The notes: generated from the letters alone by a model not told the origin. Shown: positions 33,840-43,388, counted from the first letter of the stretch. The stretch is 64,000 bases of DNA from Thalassobacillus sp. CUG 92003 (GCF_013618635.1 NZ_JABLSJ010000005.1:233391-297390); one strand, 5' to 3'. Made by a program: numbers and translations.

Positions 33840-36197
33840 CTAAAGTGACAGGTCTCCTATGTCATGATGTCGTGTTTTGTCGCCATTTATATAGACATCC
33901 TGCTCTTCCTTCAATCCATGGACCACTACCTCCAATTTATCGTAAGGAGGTACATAATCTCCCTGGGAATGGACAACGTCCAAATGAACAGCATTATTTA
34001 AGCACTTCATGTCTATTTTGATTTCCTTGTATACGCCTTGTTCGTATTGAAATGTTTCCCCATCATCATCATACATATACACCTGATAGCTGGACTTCTC
34101 ATCAGCGTAAACATGAAGCGTCAATTCATTCTGGCTCGATTCCATCGAAGCGCCAGTATTTCCTAGAACGATGGCAGAACCTTGCCGAATGAATAGCGGA
34201 AGTTGATCAATAGTGGCGTAAATTAAATGACTTTTGCCCCCTTCGTAAACTTCCCCTGAAAAATAATCGACCCATTGGCCCTCTGGTAAATAAACTGCAC
34301 GTTCGCTGACTTCCGGCATTAATATAGGCGCAATGATAACATTATCCCCTATCATAAATTCATCATTTAATTGATACGTTTTTGCATCTTCCGGGAACTC
34401 GAGCATCAATGGCCTCATGACAGGGAGCCCCTGGCGAGCGGCCAAATTAAATAAACTGTAAAGCTGCGGCATCCATTTGTAGCGTAACGCGATAAACGAT
34501 TTGATGGTTGCTTCATAATCTTCTCCAAATTGCCATGGTTCCTGATAGACTGTACCGATTGCAGAGTGGTTTCGAAAATAAGGCGTGAAAGCACCAACTT
34601 GCATCCAACGGGTCAATAGCTCTCCATTCGTATCGTGGGCAAATCCGCCAATATCAGCACCGGCATACGCGACACCCGAAAGGCCAAGGTTCATAATCAT
34701 GGGAATGGACATCTGTAAATGCTCCCAAAAACTGCGATTGTCGCCTGTCCAAACTGCGGCATAACGCTGCACGCCCGAAAATCCTGCGCGTGTAAGTATA
34801 AATGGTCGTTTCCCATCCAGCTGCTGCTTCATACTCTCATACGTAGCTTCTCCCATTAGAAGCCCGTAGATGTTGTGCAGGGAACGGTGGGAAAGCGGAG
34901 TTCCATCATTTTTATGCATGACGTTCAAATCCATTGTTTTACTCTCATTAAACACTGCGGGCTCATTCATATCATTCCAAATTCCCTCGATGCCGAGATC
35001 GCTGTATGTCCTATGCTTCTCACCCCACCACTTGCGTACATGGTGATCAGTGAAATCCGGAAATGCACTCGCCCCGGGCCAAACGTCCCCAAAGTAAATA
35101 TCACCCTCGAGATATTTACAAAACAGATCGCCCTGCACGCCTTCTTTATAAATCTCGTACTCCACATCTTTCTTTACGCCGGGATCAACGATCGGAACAA
35201 CACGCACGCCTGCTTCTTTTAAATCGTGTACTAAACGAGAAGGATCAGGGAATCGGTCAGGATCGAAAGTGAAAACGCGATAGCCATCCATATAGTGAAT
35301 ATCAAGATACACGGCATCGAGCGGAATGCCTTTTGCTTTGAAAGTGTCGACTAAGTCTCTAACTTCACGTTCTGATTCATAGCTATAGCGAGACTGATGG
35401 TAACCTAGCGCCCATTTAGGCGGTATAGGCATCGTTCCCGTCAGATATGTATATTGTTCAATGACATCTTTCGGGCTTGGTCCTGCAAAAATATAGTACT
35501 CTAAACATCCTCCTTCAGCAGAAAAGGTATAGTTGTTTGAATCAGTTTTAAAATCAAAGGTCGTTTTGTAGGTGTTATTAAAATAAACTCCGTAAGCCTC
35601 GCCCTTATTCACGACCATGAAATATGGAATCGACTCATAAAGAGGATCTGTTTCGGGATTGTGTGGCGCATACACATCAGTATTCCACATGGTGAGAGAT
35701 TCACCGCGTTTTTCAAGAAACCCGCTTTTCTCGCCAAGACCATAGATCCGATCTTGAGGTTTCATGACTTTATGGGCCGCCACCTCTCCCCGCTGGGAAA
35801 AAACCATCCCTTTAGAGTTATCCTGACACATAACTGTCCCCTGCTCGTTGATTACCTTTAACTGAAACGGATGCTTAGCTATGATTACTTTACATTTGGA
35901 ACTTTCAAGGGTGATAGCTTCTTTATCTTTGATCATACGAAACCTGTCTTTGGAGGCACTTTGTATAACCGCCCTCGAATTGATGGGTGTGACCTTATGT
36001 GTAGACGGCTGCATGTTAACACGCACAATATCGCTTCTGTATAGGTCTAGATCCACATAAGCATGGTTGCACACAAACCGAAAACCGTCTTCGGTTTCCT
36101 GAACATCCAAAAGATCGCCTGGCTGGTAATACGCGTGTTTTGGAGTTTGACTCGGATTACGATCAGGCTGAATGGCAAAGCTTGTGTCCTCTAGCAT
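33840..36197 (-). CDS. Alpha-glucosidase, glycoside hydrolase family 31
   Basis: 785 residues, no signal peptide, so cytosolic. Splits terminal glucose from maltodextrins. GH31 core: PPKWALGYHQSRYSYESE, nucleophile Asp in GIWNDMNEPAVF (about residue 415), substrate-binding WTGDNRSFWEHLQMSIPM, acid region YAGADIGGFAHDTNGELLTRW and FRNHSAIGT. An N-terminal beta-sandwich and a C-terminal beta domain complete the usual length. RBS GGAGG before ATG. Overlaps nothing; 21 nt after the amylase gene and co-transcribed with it. Confidence 0.93.
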   Translation of the reverse strand: MLEDTSFAIQPDRNPSQTPKHAYYQPGDLLDVQETEDGFRFVCNHAYVDLDLYRSDIVRVNMQPSTHKVTPINSRAVIQSASKDRFRMIKDKEAITLESSKCKVIIAKHPFQLKVINEQGTVMCQDNSKGMVFSQRGEVAAHKVMKPQDRIYGLGEKSGFLEKRGESLTMWNTDVYAPHNPETDPLYESIPYFMVVNKGEAYGVYFNNTYKTTFDFKTDSNNYTFSAEGGCLEYYIFAGPSPKDVIEQYTYLTGTMPIPPKWALGYHQSRYSYESEREVRDLVDTFKAKGIPLDAVYLDIHYMDGYRVFTFDPDRFPDPSRLVHDLKEAGVRVVPIVDPGVKKDVEYEIYKEGVQGDLFCKYLEGDIYFGDVWPGASAFPDFTDHHVRKWWGEKHRTYSDLGIEGIWNDMNEPAVFNESKTMDLNVMHKNDGTPLSHRSLHNIYGLLMGEATYESMKQQLDGKRPFILTRAGFSGVQRYAAVWTGDNRSFWEHLQMSIPMIMNLGLSGVAYAGADIGGFAHDTNGELLTRWMQVGAFTPYFRNHSAIGTVYQEPWQFGEDYEATIKSFIALRYKWMPQLYSLFNLAARQGLPVMRPLMLEFPEDAKTYQLNDEFMIGDNVIIAPILMPEVSERAVYLPEGQWVDYFSGEVYEGGKSHLIYATIDQLPLFIRQGSAIVLGNTGASMESSQNELTLHVYADEKSSYQVYMYDDDGETFQYEQGVYKEIKIDMKCLNNAVHLDVVHSQGDYVPPYDKLEVVVHGLKEEQDVYINGDKTRHHDIGDLSL

Positions 36198-36218
36198 GTT
36201 CCAACCTCCTCACCAAAT

Positions 36219-37757
36219 TTAGAGTTGGTTACGTCTATTTTTTAGACTGATGTAACCGACTGCACCAACAAATATTCCCATAACGCCTAAAACAAACGAA
36301 ATGAACAACCAATTAATGCCCTGATTTTCCTCTAACAAGAATACATCTGCTTGTTCGCGTTCTAAGCTTAACTTATAGGTGCCATCGCTTTGAGAACGGA
36401 CGAGTCCATCGTGCAGCAGTCCGCGAAGCTGGTGATCATTCGGCAGACTTTCAAGTTCTGCAGTTCGGGTAGATTGATCGTTATTAATTGCTACAACCAG
36501 CGTCTGATGGTCAAGACTTCGTTTAAAGACTGTCATGCCCTCATCATCATACAATTGTTCAAAAGCACCACGCGTTAAAGCTGGGTACTGATCTCGCATG
36601 GCATTAAGCTTGTCCAAACGTTGATTTAGATCTTGATCGCCTGCTTTGAAATTCATCATCCGGCGATTATCAGGATCTTCCCCGCCATCCAAAGGCACTT
36701 CACTTCCATAGTAAACGATAGGTATACCTGGAGAAGTGAACATATATGTTAAACCGAGTTTCCAACGTGTAACGGGATTCTGATCATTTTCTATTGCTCG
36801 CCTTGTGAACCGTTTATTATCGTGATTATCCAAAAAATTTCCCATAAGATGGGGATTGCTAAAGGCATCATTATTCCGTTCCCATACATTGTATAGAGGA
36901 TTCAAAGATTGCTTGCCACTCTCGCTGAAAATCTGGCTTGCCTGCTCATAGAATGGATAATTGACAAAACCATCGATACCGGCTTCTTCATAACCCGCTA
37001 TATAATCAGAATTTTCACTCCACACTTCGCCTAATAAAAAGAAATCTTCATCAATCGATTTGACGTGATTTGAAAAATCAGCCCAAAATGACTTCGGCAC
37101 ATGTTTAACTGTATCCAAACGAAAGCCATCGACACCTGTCTCTTCAATCCAAAACTCAGCAGCATCAAAGAGATAGTTTTTCACTTCTTCATTTTCCGTA
37201 TTTAAATCAGGAAGACCGGCTAGCCAGCCATTTTCTAACGTCTCTTGACTCTCTCCCATTATTCTCTTCTCTTCGTGGTACCAATTTTCCTTCTCGGGGT
37301 CATCTAACCAGGGGTGTTCATTACCTGTATGGTTGACTACGAAATCAAAAATGACTTTCATATCACGCTCATGAGCTTCCTCTACCAGCCGCTTGGCATC
37401 TTCCAACGTACCAAAATGCTCGTCCACTGACTTGAAGTCTTCGATCCAATAGCCATGGTAACCCCCGGGTCCGTTATCCATGATCGGCGTAAGCCAAATG
37501 GTGGTAAAGCCCATGTCTTTAATGTAATCCAGTTTCTCAATGACACCTTTTAGATCGCCACCTTGGAAAGCTTTTGGATCATTTGGGTCAGCATCTTGAT
37601 CGTTACTGAAATCTCCGTTCATAAATCGGTCCACCATGGTAAAATAAATGCTTTCATCTTGCCATTTACGTTCTTCTTTTTCATCAGCACCTGCAGGAAG
37701 GGCATAAAAAAGAAGCAACGGGATGATCATGATGAGTAACGCCGTAATTTTTTTCAT
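36219..37757 (-). CDS. Membrane-anchored extracellular alpha-amylase (GH13)
   Basis: 512 residues. Signal peptide MKKITALLIMIIPLLLFYALPAGADE, GH13 catalytic barrel, and unusually a C-terminal membrane helix WLFISFVLGVMGIFVGAVGY followed by a basic tail (SLKNRRNQL), so the enzyme should be tethered outside the cell. Conserved regions: DFVVNHTG, catalytic Asp in GFRLDTVKHV, Glu in LLGEVWSE and Asp in FLDNHD. FQGGDLKGVIEKLDYIKDMG is typical of the neopullulanase-like exported amylases. Start ATG 37757 chosen over GTG 37760 by spacing to GGAGGAA. Third enzyme-type gene of the operon; produces dextrins for the adjacent importer. Confidence 0.92.
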   Translation of the reverse strand: MKKITALLIMIIPLLLFYALPAGADEKEERKWQDESIYFTMVDRFMNGDFSNDQDADPNDPKAFQGGDLKGVIEKLDYIKDMGFTTIWLTPIMDNGPGGYHGYWIEDFKSVDEHFGTLEDAKRLVEEAHERDMKVIFDFVVNHTGNEHPWLDDPEKENWYHEEKRIMGESQETLENGWLAGLPDLNTENEEVKNYLFDAAEFWIEETGVDGFRLDTVKHVPKSFWADFSNHVKSIDEDFFLLGEVWSENSDYIAGYEEAGIDGFVNYPFYEQASQIFSESGKQSLNPLYNVWERNNDAFSNPHLMGNFLDNHDNKRFTRRAIENDQNPVTRWKLGLTYMFTSPGIPIVYYGSEVPLDGGEDPDNRRMMNFKAGDQDLNQRLDKLNAMRDQYPALTRGAFEQLYDDEGMTVFKRSLDHQTLVVAINNDQSTRTAELESLPNDHQLRGLLHDGLVRSQSDGTYKLSLEREQADVFLLEENQGINWLFISFVLGVMGIFVGAVGYISLKNRRNQL

Positions 37758-37793
37758 CACCGTTCCTCCTCCGCATATATATACCTTCTAAGA

Positions 37794-38633
37794 TTATCCT
37801 TTTGATCCTCCTGCCGTCAAACCTGAAATCAAATAACGTTGCAGAAATAAGTAAATGGCTGCTATTGGCACGGCTACTAGTACGGATCCTGCAGCGAACC
37901 GGGTGAAGTTATTGGCGAACTGATCATTTATGAAATTAAATAACCCAACAGCTAATGTATACTTGGCTTCGCTTGATAGCACAATCGAAGGCAAGAGGAA
38001 ATCAAACATCGGCATCATAAAGTTGAATAACGCGACCACCGCCAGAATCGGTTTCGCCAATGGCAGCATGATGCTGAAAAAAACGCGTAAGTGACCGGCA
38101 CCATCAATACGTGCTGCTTGGTCCAATTCACGTGGAATCGTATCGAAATATCCTTTAACAAGCCATGCGTTAAACGGTATTTGACCGCCTAAGTATATTA
38201 AGATCAAACCAGAAAGGGTATCGAGCATCCCAATCATATTCAAAAATATATACAACGCGACCATGGCCATCATGACAGGGAACATTTGCAACAGTAAAAA
38301 TACATATAAACCATTTTTTCGTCCGACAAATTCATATCGTGAAAACGCGTAGGCTACCAAGGACGTTAAGATGACGCTCCCAGCAGCGGTAAAGGTCGAT
38401 ACAATCAGTGAATTTTTATACCAGGTGAGATAATTACTTTCTGAGCTGAATAACCACATATAATGTTCTAAAGAAAAATTTTCTGGAATGATACTGGATG
38501 AATAGAGACTGCTTCCCTCATTTAGCGACATGCCGACTGTCCAAATTAAGGGGTAAAAGATGACGACAAACACAATCGCTAAAATTAGATAAATCCCCGT
38601 AACTTCTAACCTTGATTTCATTTGTTGTCCCAT
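37794..38633 (-). CDS. mdxG: Maltodextrin ABC transporter permease MdxG/MalG type
   Basis: 279 residues, six helices. Coupling loop IPRELDQAARIDGAGHLRVFFSIMLPLAKP in parts (ELDQAARIDGAGHLRVF) is the EAA motif for binding the shared ATPase. ATG is immediately after the mdxF stop (1-nt overlap). No ATPase gene is present in the locus; the multi-sugar ATPase MsmX encoded elsewhere probably energises the importer, as in B. subtilis. Confidence 0.92.
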   Translation of the reverse strand: MGQQMKSRLEVTGIYLILAIVFVVIFYPLIWTVGMSLNEGSSLYSSSIIPENFSLEHYMWLFSSESNYLTWYKNSLIVSTFTAAGSVILTSLVAYAFSRYEFVGRKNGLYVFLLLQMFPVMMAMVALYIFLNMIGMLDTLSGLILIYLGGQIPFNAWLVKGYFDTIPRELDQAARIDGAGHLRVFFSIMLPLAKPILAVVALFNFMMPMFDFLLPSIVLSSEAKYTLAVGLFNFINDQFANNFTRFAAGSVLVAVPIAAIYLFLQRYLISGLTAGGSKG

Positions 38634-39967
38634 TAGATTTCACCTTCTTCTTTAAACGAGCGTGTGCGTCTAAACTGGTAAAACGCAAATCCGGAAACTA
38701 ACAGCCCCATAATGATCGAAACAGCAGCGGCCATGCCATAATTGTTTGTATCGAAAGTCAATTTGTAGACCCAGGAAATTAAAATATCCGTCCCTCCTGC
38801 TTTTTGATCCATCACGGGCGGCCCGCCTTCATTAAACAGATAAATGATATTGAAGTTATTAAAGTTTTGGGCATATTGCATAATCAATAAAGGGGCGGTT
38901 GCAAACATGACATGCGGTAGTGTAATAAATCGGAACTTTTGCATGCGCGAACTCCCATCAATATCAGCTGCTTCATACCAATCCTTTGAAATGCTCTGCA
39001 GAACACCTGTAAATAAAGCAAATACAAAGGGAAAACCTAGCCAGGTTTGTATTAAGATGATCGCGATCCGGGAATAAAAAGGATCACTTAACCATGGAAG
39101 TCCTTCTCCACCGGTCAGAGGAATGATAATGTCTCGATTAATAGCCCCGAATTGATCATTAAACATAGCGGCAAATATGAGGATGGTCACAAAGGCCGGT
39201 ACTGCCCACGGTAATATTAATACAGTGCGAATCAGTTTTTTGAATTTAACACGCGAATCATTGACCAACACGGCTAAAAATAACCCAACACCAATCTGGA
39301 GTGACGTCGCAACGACTGTCCACACAATCGTCCAGGAAAATACGCTAATAAACGTGTCTTTCCAAATCGGCTCACTCGCCAAATTAATAAAATTTTGCAA
39401 TCCTACCCAATCGACAAGATTCCGCGGAGGCGAGTTATAAAGGTTGTAGTTTGTAAATGCCAATAGTATAGCGAAGATTAAAGGAAAAACGACCACAAAT
39501 AACATAAGGAGCAGCCCTGGCGTGGTCATCAAATATGGAAAAGATCGTTCATAAGCTTCACGCAGTGCTTCCCCGAGCCGAGGAGCTGTCCATCCGTTTC
39601 TGATTTTTTCAGCTTGCAGTTTGGCATCCCTGATATTAAACACATACAATGTTACGACTATCGCCAAAATGATAAGAGATATGACCCCAAACACGAGCAA
39701 GCGGATGGAATGATCCGTCCCTGGGATCGTTCCAAGCGTACGCAGCCCCCATATGCCAAGGTTGATAAAGTCAAGCATCGTCACGAGAAAAGCTGCTTCA
39801 ATTGTGATAAAAATAATACCTTTTAAATAACGCCGATTATATAATTGACCTAATCCAGCAAAAAGGACGGATAGCACCAAGGCAAGTTTCGGGTTGTGAC
39901 GCCTCTGTTTTCCTGCTAAGTGGTGTTGATTTGATTCATGGTCTTCGTTGTACTCCGGCAGACCCAT
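38633..39967 (-). CDS. mdxF: Maltodextrin ABC transporter permease MdxF/MalF type with N-terminal extension
   Basis: 444 residues, close to the 435 of B. subtilis MdxF. The first 130 residues add a basic N-terminus (RRHNPKLALVLSVLFAGLGQLYN, here RRHNPKLALVLSVLFAG) and three extra hydrophobic segments before the permease core, with EAA loop WYEAADIDGSSRMQKFRFITLP (EAADIDGSSRMQKFRF). GLGQLYNRRYLKGI resembles small-membrane-domain GLGQxY motifs seen in fused permeases. Follows mdxE after an 84-nt gap with a stem-loop. Confidence 0.92.
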   Translation of the reverse strand: MGLPEYNEDHESNQHHLAGKQRRHNPKLALVLSVLFAGLGQLYNRRYLKGIIFITIEAAFLVTMLDFINLGIWGLRTLGTIPGTDHSIRLLVFGVISLIILAIVVTLYVFNIRDAKLQAEKIRNGWTAPRLGEALREAYERSFPYLMTTPGLLLMLFVVVFPLIFAILLAFTNYNLYNSPPRNLVDWVGLQNFINLASEPIWKDTFISVFSWTIVWTVVATSLQIGVGLFLAVLVNDSRVKFKKLIRTVLILPWAVPAFVTILIFAAMFNDQFGAINRDIIIPLTGGEGLPWLSDPFYSRIAIILIQTWLGFPFVFALFTGVLQSISKDWYEAADIDGSSRMQKFRFITLPHVMFATAPLLIMQYAQNFNNFNIIYLFNEGGPPVMDQKAGGTDILISWVYKLTFDTNNYGMAAAVSIIMGLLVSGFAFYQFRRTRSFKEEGEI

Positions 39968-40009
39968 TCTATTGTCTCCCCCTTTACGATCGTGACATTG
40001 TTAGATAGA

Positions 40010-40040
40010 GAATGGGAAGAAGGTAGCTTCTCCCCATTTC
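40010..40040 (-). terminator. Intercistronic stem-loop mdxE-mdxF
   Basis: Minus-strand stem GAAATGGGGAGAAG/CTTCTTCCCATTCTC-type pairing with a 4-nt loop and no T-run. More likely an mRNA-stabilising or attenuating structure than a full terminator, as common after binding-protein genes. Confidence 0.55.
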
Positions 40041-40051
40041 TATGTCTTGCT

Positions 40052-41323
40052 TTATTCAGATTGACTGGCTTCAATGTTTTGTTCGATCTGGTTGGCGGCG
40101 TCATCGAGTACTTTCTCCACATCTTCACCTTCTGCTAAAAATTGCAAGGCGTCATTCATGGGATCCCAAACTTGAGACATCTGTGGTGCACTTGGCATCG
40201 GAACGCCAGACTCAATTTGAGTAGCGAAAGCTTCATAAATGGGATCATCAATAGATTCCAACGCTTCCGGGTTCGGCGGAAGTTCACCTGCCACTTCAAA
40301 ATAATGCTTTAGGTTTTCTTGGTTTGTCATATACATGGCGAGCTTCTTGGCCCATTCTTTTTCTTCTGAATAATAAGAAACCATCCAGCTTTTGACACCG
40401 ACAAACGTTGAAGCAGATTCACCATTTACACTTGGAAATGGAGCCGATTTCAAAGAGTCACCTAAGGCTTCATTATAATTCGGGATACTCCAAGGTCCAT
40501 TGATGACAGCACCGACTTTGCCTTCTGTAAATAAACCGTCTACAACATCAGTCGTGGTCGAAGCTGGAATCTTTCCATTGCCAAAGAAAGATTGGAACAA
40601 CTCTCCTCCTTCTTTCGCTCCCTCATTGTTCAAACCAATATCGCTCACGTCATAACTTCCGGTCTCACCACCAAATATGTAAGCACCGAAGTTCTTAAAA
40701 AATGGATAAGCAAAATAAAGATCATTCGGTTTCATTAGGAAGCCGTACTCATCTGAAGCAGCGTTCGTGTGATCGTTCAATGCTGTTTTCAAATCCTCTG
40801 TTGTTTCAGGGGGCTCGGACAAAATATCCGTATTATAATAAATACCATACGTCTCAATTACAGCAGGAGCGCCGTACTGACTGCTTTCGCCGTCATATTC
40901 ATAGGTGACAGCATCAATTGCCGCTTCACTGTAAGCCTGTTTCTGTTCATCTGTGAAATTAAGCGGTTCAGCCAGCCCCTGGGCTACGATATCGCCGATT
41001 CGATCATGAGGCTGAATAAATAAATCAGGACCTTTACCTTCCGGGCCGGCAAGTGACAGCTCTTCCAGCTGGTCTAACATTGACTTTCTCACGACATTAA
41101 CCGAAATGCCTTCTTCTTCTTCAAAATCTGCTACAATATCTTCAATAGCTTCGGCTTGAGCATCTTCGTCATTAGCCCAAATGGTCAATTCCTCAGGTTT
41201 TTCACTTGATTCCCCTGAATCACTCCCATCATCTTCATTCGAAGCCCTTTCAGGTGTACAAGCTGCCAATACCACTATGAACATAACCAAACATACGATC
41301 CGCAACAGTGATGTGTTCTTCAA
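40052..41323 (-). CDS. mdxE: Maltodextrin-binding lipoprotein MdxE/MalE type
   Basis: 423 residues. Lipoprotein signal LRIVCLVMFIVVLAAC with lipobox LAAC; mature domain of family 1 solute-binding proteins: LTIWANDEDAQAEAIEDIV, GPDLFIQPHDRIGDIVAQGL, AVINGPWSIPNYNEAL, KSWMVSYYSEEKEWAKKLA. Start taken as TTG 41321-41323, about 6 nt after GGGGGGA; the ATG five codons upstream precedes that RBS. First gene of the operon, downstream of two or three LacI-type operators. Confidence 0.92.
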   Translation of the reverse strand: MKNTSLLRIVCLVMFIVVLAACTPERASNEDDGSDSGESSEKPEELTIWANDEDAQAEAIEDIVADFEEEEGISVNVVRKSMLDQLEELSLAGPEGKGPDLFIQPHDRIGDIVAQGLAEPLNFTDEQKQAYSEAAIDAVTYEYDGESSQYGAPAVIETYGIYYNTDILSEPPETTEDLKTALNDHTNAASDEYGFLMKPNDLYFAYPFFKNFGAYIFGGETGSYDVSDIGLNNEGAKEGGELFQSFFGNGKIPASTTTDVVDGLFTEGKVGAVINGPWSIPNYNEALGDSLKSAPFPSVNGESASTFVGVKSWMVSYYSEEKEWAKKLAMYMTNQENLKHYFEVAGELPPNPEALESIDDPIYEAFATQIESGVPMPSAPQMSQVWDPMNDALQFLAEGEDVEKVLDDAANQIEQNIEASQSE

Positions 41324-41345
41324 TGAAAATCCCCCCATTAAATGA

Positions 41346-41478
41346 TTAATGCAAACGTTTGCATTAAATGCCTAAATTTTGCCCCTCTCCCAGGAGCTTC
41401 TTTCCTTATATGTAAACGTTTGCATTGACTACAGGTATTATAGCTTGGTTTCCATTTTTACGCAACCGTTTTCGTTGC
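41346..41478 (-). promoter_or_regulatory. Maltodextrin operon promoter with three LacI-type operators
   Basis: Minus-strand promoter: -35 TTGCGT (41460-41465), 17-bp spacer, -10 TATAAT (41437-41442). O1 is a perfect 22-bp palindrome (41346-41367) with core TGCAAACGTTTGCA, just before the mdxE RBS. O2 is ATGTAAACGTTTGCAT (41410-41425), just downstream of the start site. O3 is GCAACCGTTTTCGTTGC (41462-41478), overlapping the -35. The core is very like the known MalR operator of pneumococcus (CGCAAACGTTTGCG); O2 also resembles a CcpA cre site. Confidence 0.85.
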
Positions 41479-41577
41479 AATTTACTGAAAATCCTTTTAA
41501 ACTGTTTTGTAGAAACGTCTTCAGCCCAATGTCGCCCATTTAAAACGAATGATTTGAACGAAAGGCCATGCTTACCG

Positions 41578-41613
41578 CAGGTACAACCTTCATAGGTTGT
41601 ACCTGTTTTATTT
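41578..41613 (+). promoter_or_regulatory. Terminator-like hairpin in the leader of the cyclomaltodextrinase gene
   Basis: Perfect 12-bp stem CAGGTACAACC(T)...AGGTTGTACCTG with a tiny loop, followed by TTTTATTT and, directly after, the RBS AAAGGAGG. It sits entirely within the 5' leader, so it could be an attenuator or a block against read-through. Confidence 0.6.
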
Positions 41614-41628
41614 AAAGGAGGAAATATT

Positions 41629-43383
41629 ATGATAAAAGAAGCTGTTTATCATCGCCCTAAACATAACTTTGCCTACGCGTATGATGCGGAAACGCTGCAC
41701 ATTAGACTAAAGACTAAAAAAGACGACGCCCATTCTGTTATGCTTGTTTTCGGCGACCCCTATCATTGGGATCAAGGAAAATGGCAGGTTGCGAGAAAGA
41801 ACATGGATAAATCAGGGAGCGATCATCTGTTTGATTACTGGTTCACTGAAGTCAAGCCTCCGTATAGAAGATTAAGATATTGCTTTGAACTTCACGATAA
41901 CCTTGAATCCCTCGTCTATACAGAAAGAGGTTTTTACGAAGAAGTGCCGCTCGATGACCCTAATTATCATTTTTGCTTTCCTTTTTTAAATAGCATAGAT
42001 GTTTTCCAACCTCCCGAATGGGTTAAAGATACTGTTTGGTATCAGATTTTCCCTGAACGATTCGCTAACGGGGATGCACATGTAAACCCGGAGGGGGCAC
42101 TGGATTGGGGGAGTGCTGAACCCACTCAGACTAATTTCTTTGGCGGTGATTTTCAGGGGGTGATGGATCATCTGGACTATTTGCAAGCATTAGGCATCAC
42201 AGGCATCTATTTCACTCCTATTTTCAAAGCTCTCTCTAATCATAAATATGACACCATTGATTACATGGAAATAGACCCGCAATTTGGTGATAAAGCAACG
42301 TTCCGACAGCTGGTTGAAGAAGCGCACAAACGCGGGATTCGTGTCATGCTTGATGCTGTTTTCAACCATAGCGGCTACTACTTTCCTCCCTTCCAGGACG
42401 TGCTGGAAAACGGGACAGACTCGGAATATGCTGACTGGTTCCACCTATATGATGAGAAAATCCTAACTGAACCTGTCCCCAATTACGATGCATTTGGGTT
42501 TGTCGCGTCTATGCCTAAATTAAACACGGGGCACCCTGATGTGAAACACTATTTATTACAAGTTGCCCGTTATTGGATTGAAGAATTTGACATTGATGGA
42601 TGGAGACTTGATGTGGCTAACGAAGTGGATCACTCCTTCTGGAAAGCTTTCCGCTCTACAGTTAAGTCTGTTAAACCTGACGCCTATATTTTAGGTGAGA
42701 TATGGCACGACGCCATGCCCTGGCTAGAAGGGGATCAATTTGATGCTGTCATGAATTACCCTTATACCTACAGTGCTATCGAATTTTTTGCTAAAAATAA
42801 TCTAACACCCAGCCAGTTCACCGATTCCATAACTTATGTGCTGCATATGTACCCACAAAACGTTAATGAAGTTTCATTCAATTTATTGGACAGTCATGAT
42901 ACACCACGCGTCCTCACAATAGCTAATGGGGATAAGAATCGTTTAAAACTCATGTACGTCTTTCATTTTTCATTTACGGGAACACCTTGTATGTATTATG
43001 GGGACGAAATCGGCATGACAGGTGGTGAAGATCCTGACTGTCGAAAATGTATGGTATGGGACTCACAGGAACAAGACCGGGATTTATTCTCCTTTGTCCA
43101 GCACTTGCTCACATTACGAACCCGTCACTCAGCCTTCGGAAGTCGGGGATCCTTTCACTTCGCCTTCCACGATGACAAGCAAGGGATTCTCGCCTACAGA
43201 AAAGTGACACCTCATGAAACGCTGCTCTTTATCTTAAACAATTCATCATCAAAATCAATTGTACACAGCGACGATTTGGACCAGCACTCAGTCCATGATT
43301 TATGGAACGGAGAACAGATATCCTATGGTATGAAACCACTCACACTTACACCCTTTGACTTTAAAATCTATCAACTGGACTAA
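41629..43383 (+). CDS. bbmA: Cyclomaltodextrinase/neopullulanase (GH13_20)
   Basis: 584 residues, cytosolic, full length for the maltogenic amylase group (B. subtilis BbmA/YvdF 587). An N-terminal beta domain (residues 1-120, dimerisation in the family) precedes the barrel: DTVWYQIFPERFANGD, DAVFNHSG, family motif MPKLNTGHP, catalytic Asp in DGWRLDVANEVDH, Glu in YILGEIWHD and Asp in LLDSHDTPR. Hydrolyses cyclodextrins, pullulan and maltodextrins. Strong RBS AAAGGAGG. Divergent from mdxE and sharing its operator region. Confidence 0.94.
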   Translation: MIKEAVYHRPKHNFAYAYDAETLHIRLKTKKDDAHSVMLVFGDPYHWDQGKWQVARKNMDKSGSDHLFDYWFTEVKPPYRRLRYCFELHDNLESLVYTERGFYEEVPLDDPNYHFCFPFLNSIDVFQPPEWVKDTVWYQIFPERFANGDAHVNPEGALDWGSAEPTQTNFFGGDFQGVMDHLDYLQALGITGIYFTPIFKALSNHKYDTIDYMEIDPQFGDKATFRQLVEEAHKRGIRVMLDAVFNHSGYYFPPFQDVLENGTDSEYADWFHLYDEKILTEPVPNYDAFGFVASMPKLNTGHPDVKHYLLQVARYWIEEFDIDGWRLDVANEVDHSFWKAFRSTVKSVKPDAYILGEIWHDAMPWLEGDQFDAVMNYPYTYSAIEFFAKNNLTPSQFTDSITYVLHMYPQNVNEVSFNLLDSHDTPRVLTIANGDKNRLKLMYVFHFSFTGTPCMYYGDEIGMTGGEDPDCRKCMVWDSQEQDRDLFSFVQHLLTLRTRHSAFGSRGSFHFAFHDDKQGILAYRKVTPHETLLFILNNSSSKSIVHSDDLDQHSVHDLWNGEQISYGMKPLTLTPFDFKIYQLD

Positions 43384-43388
43384 CAATT

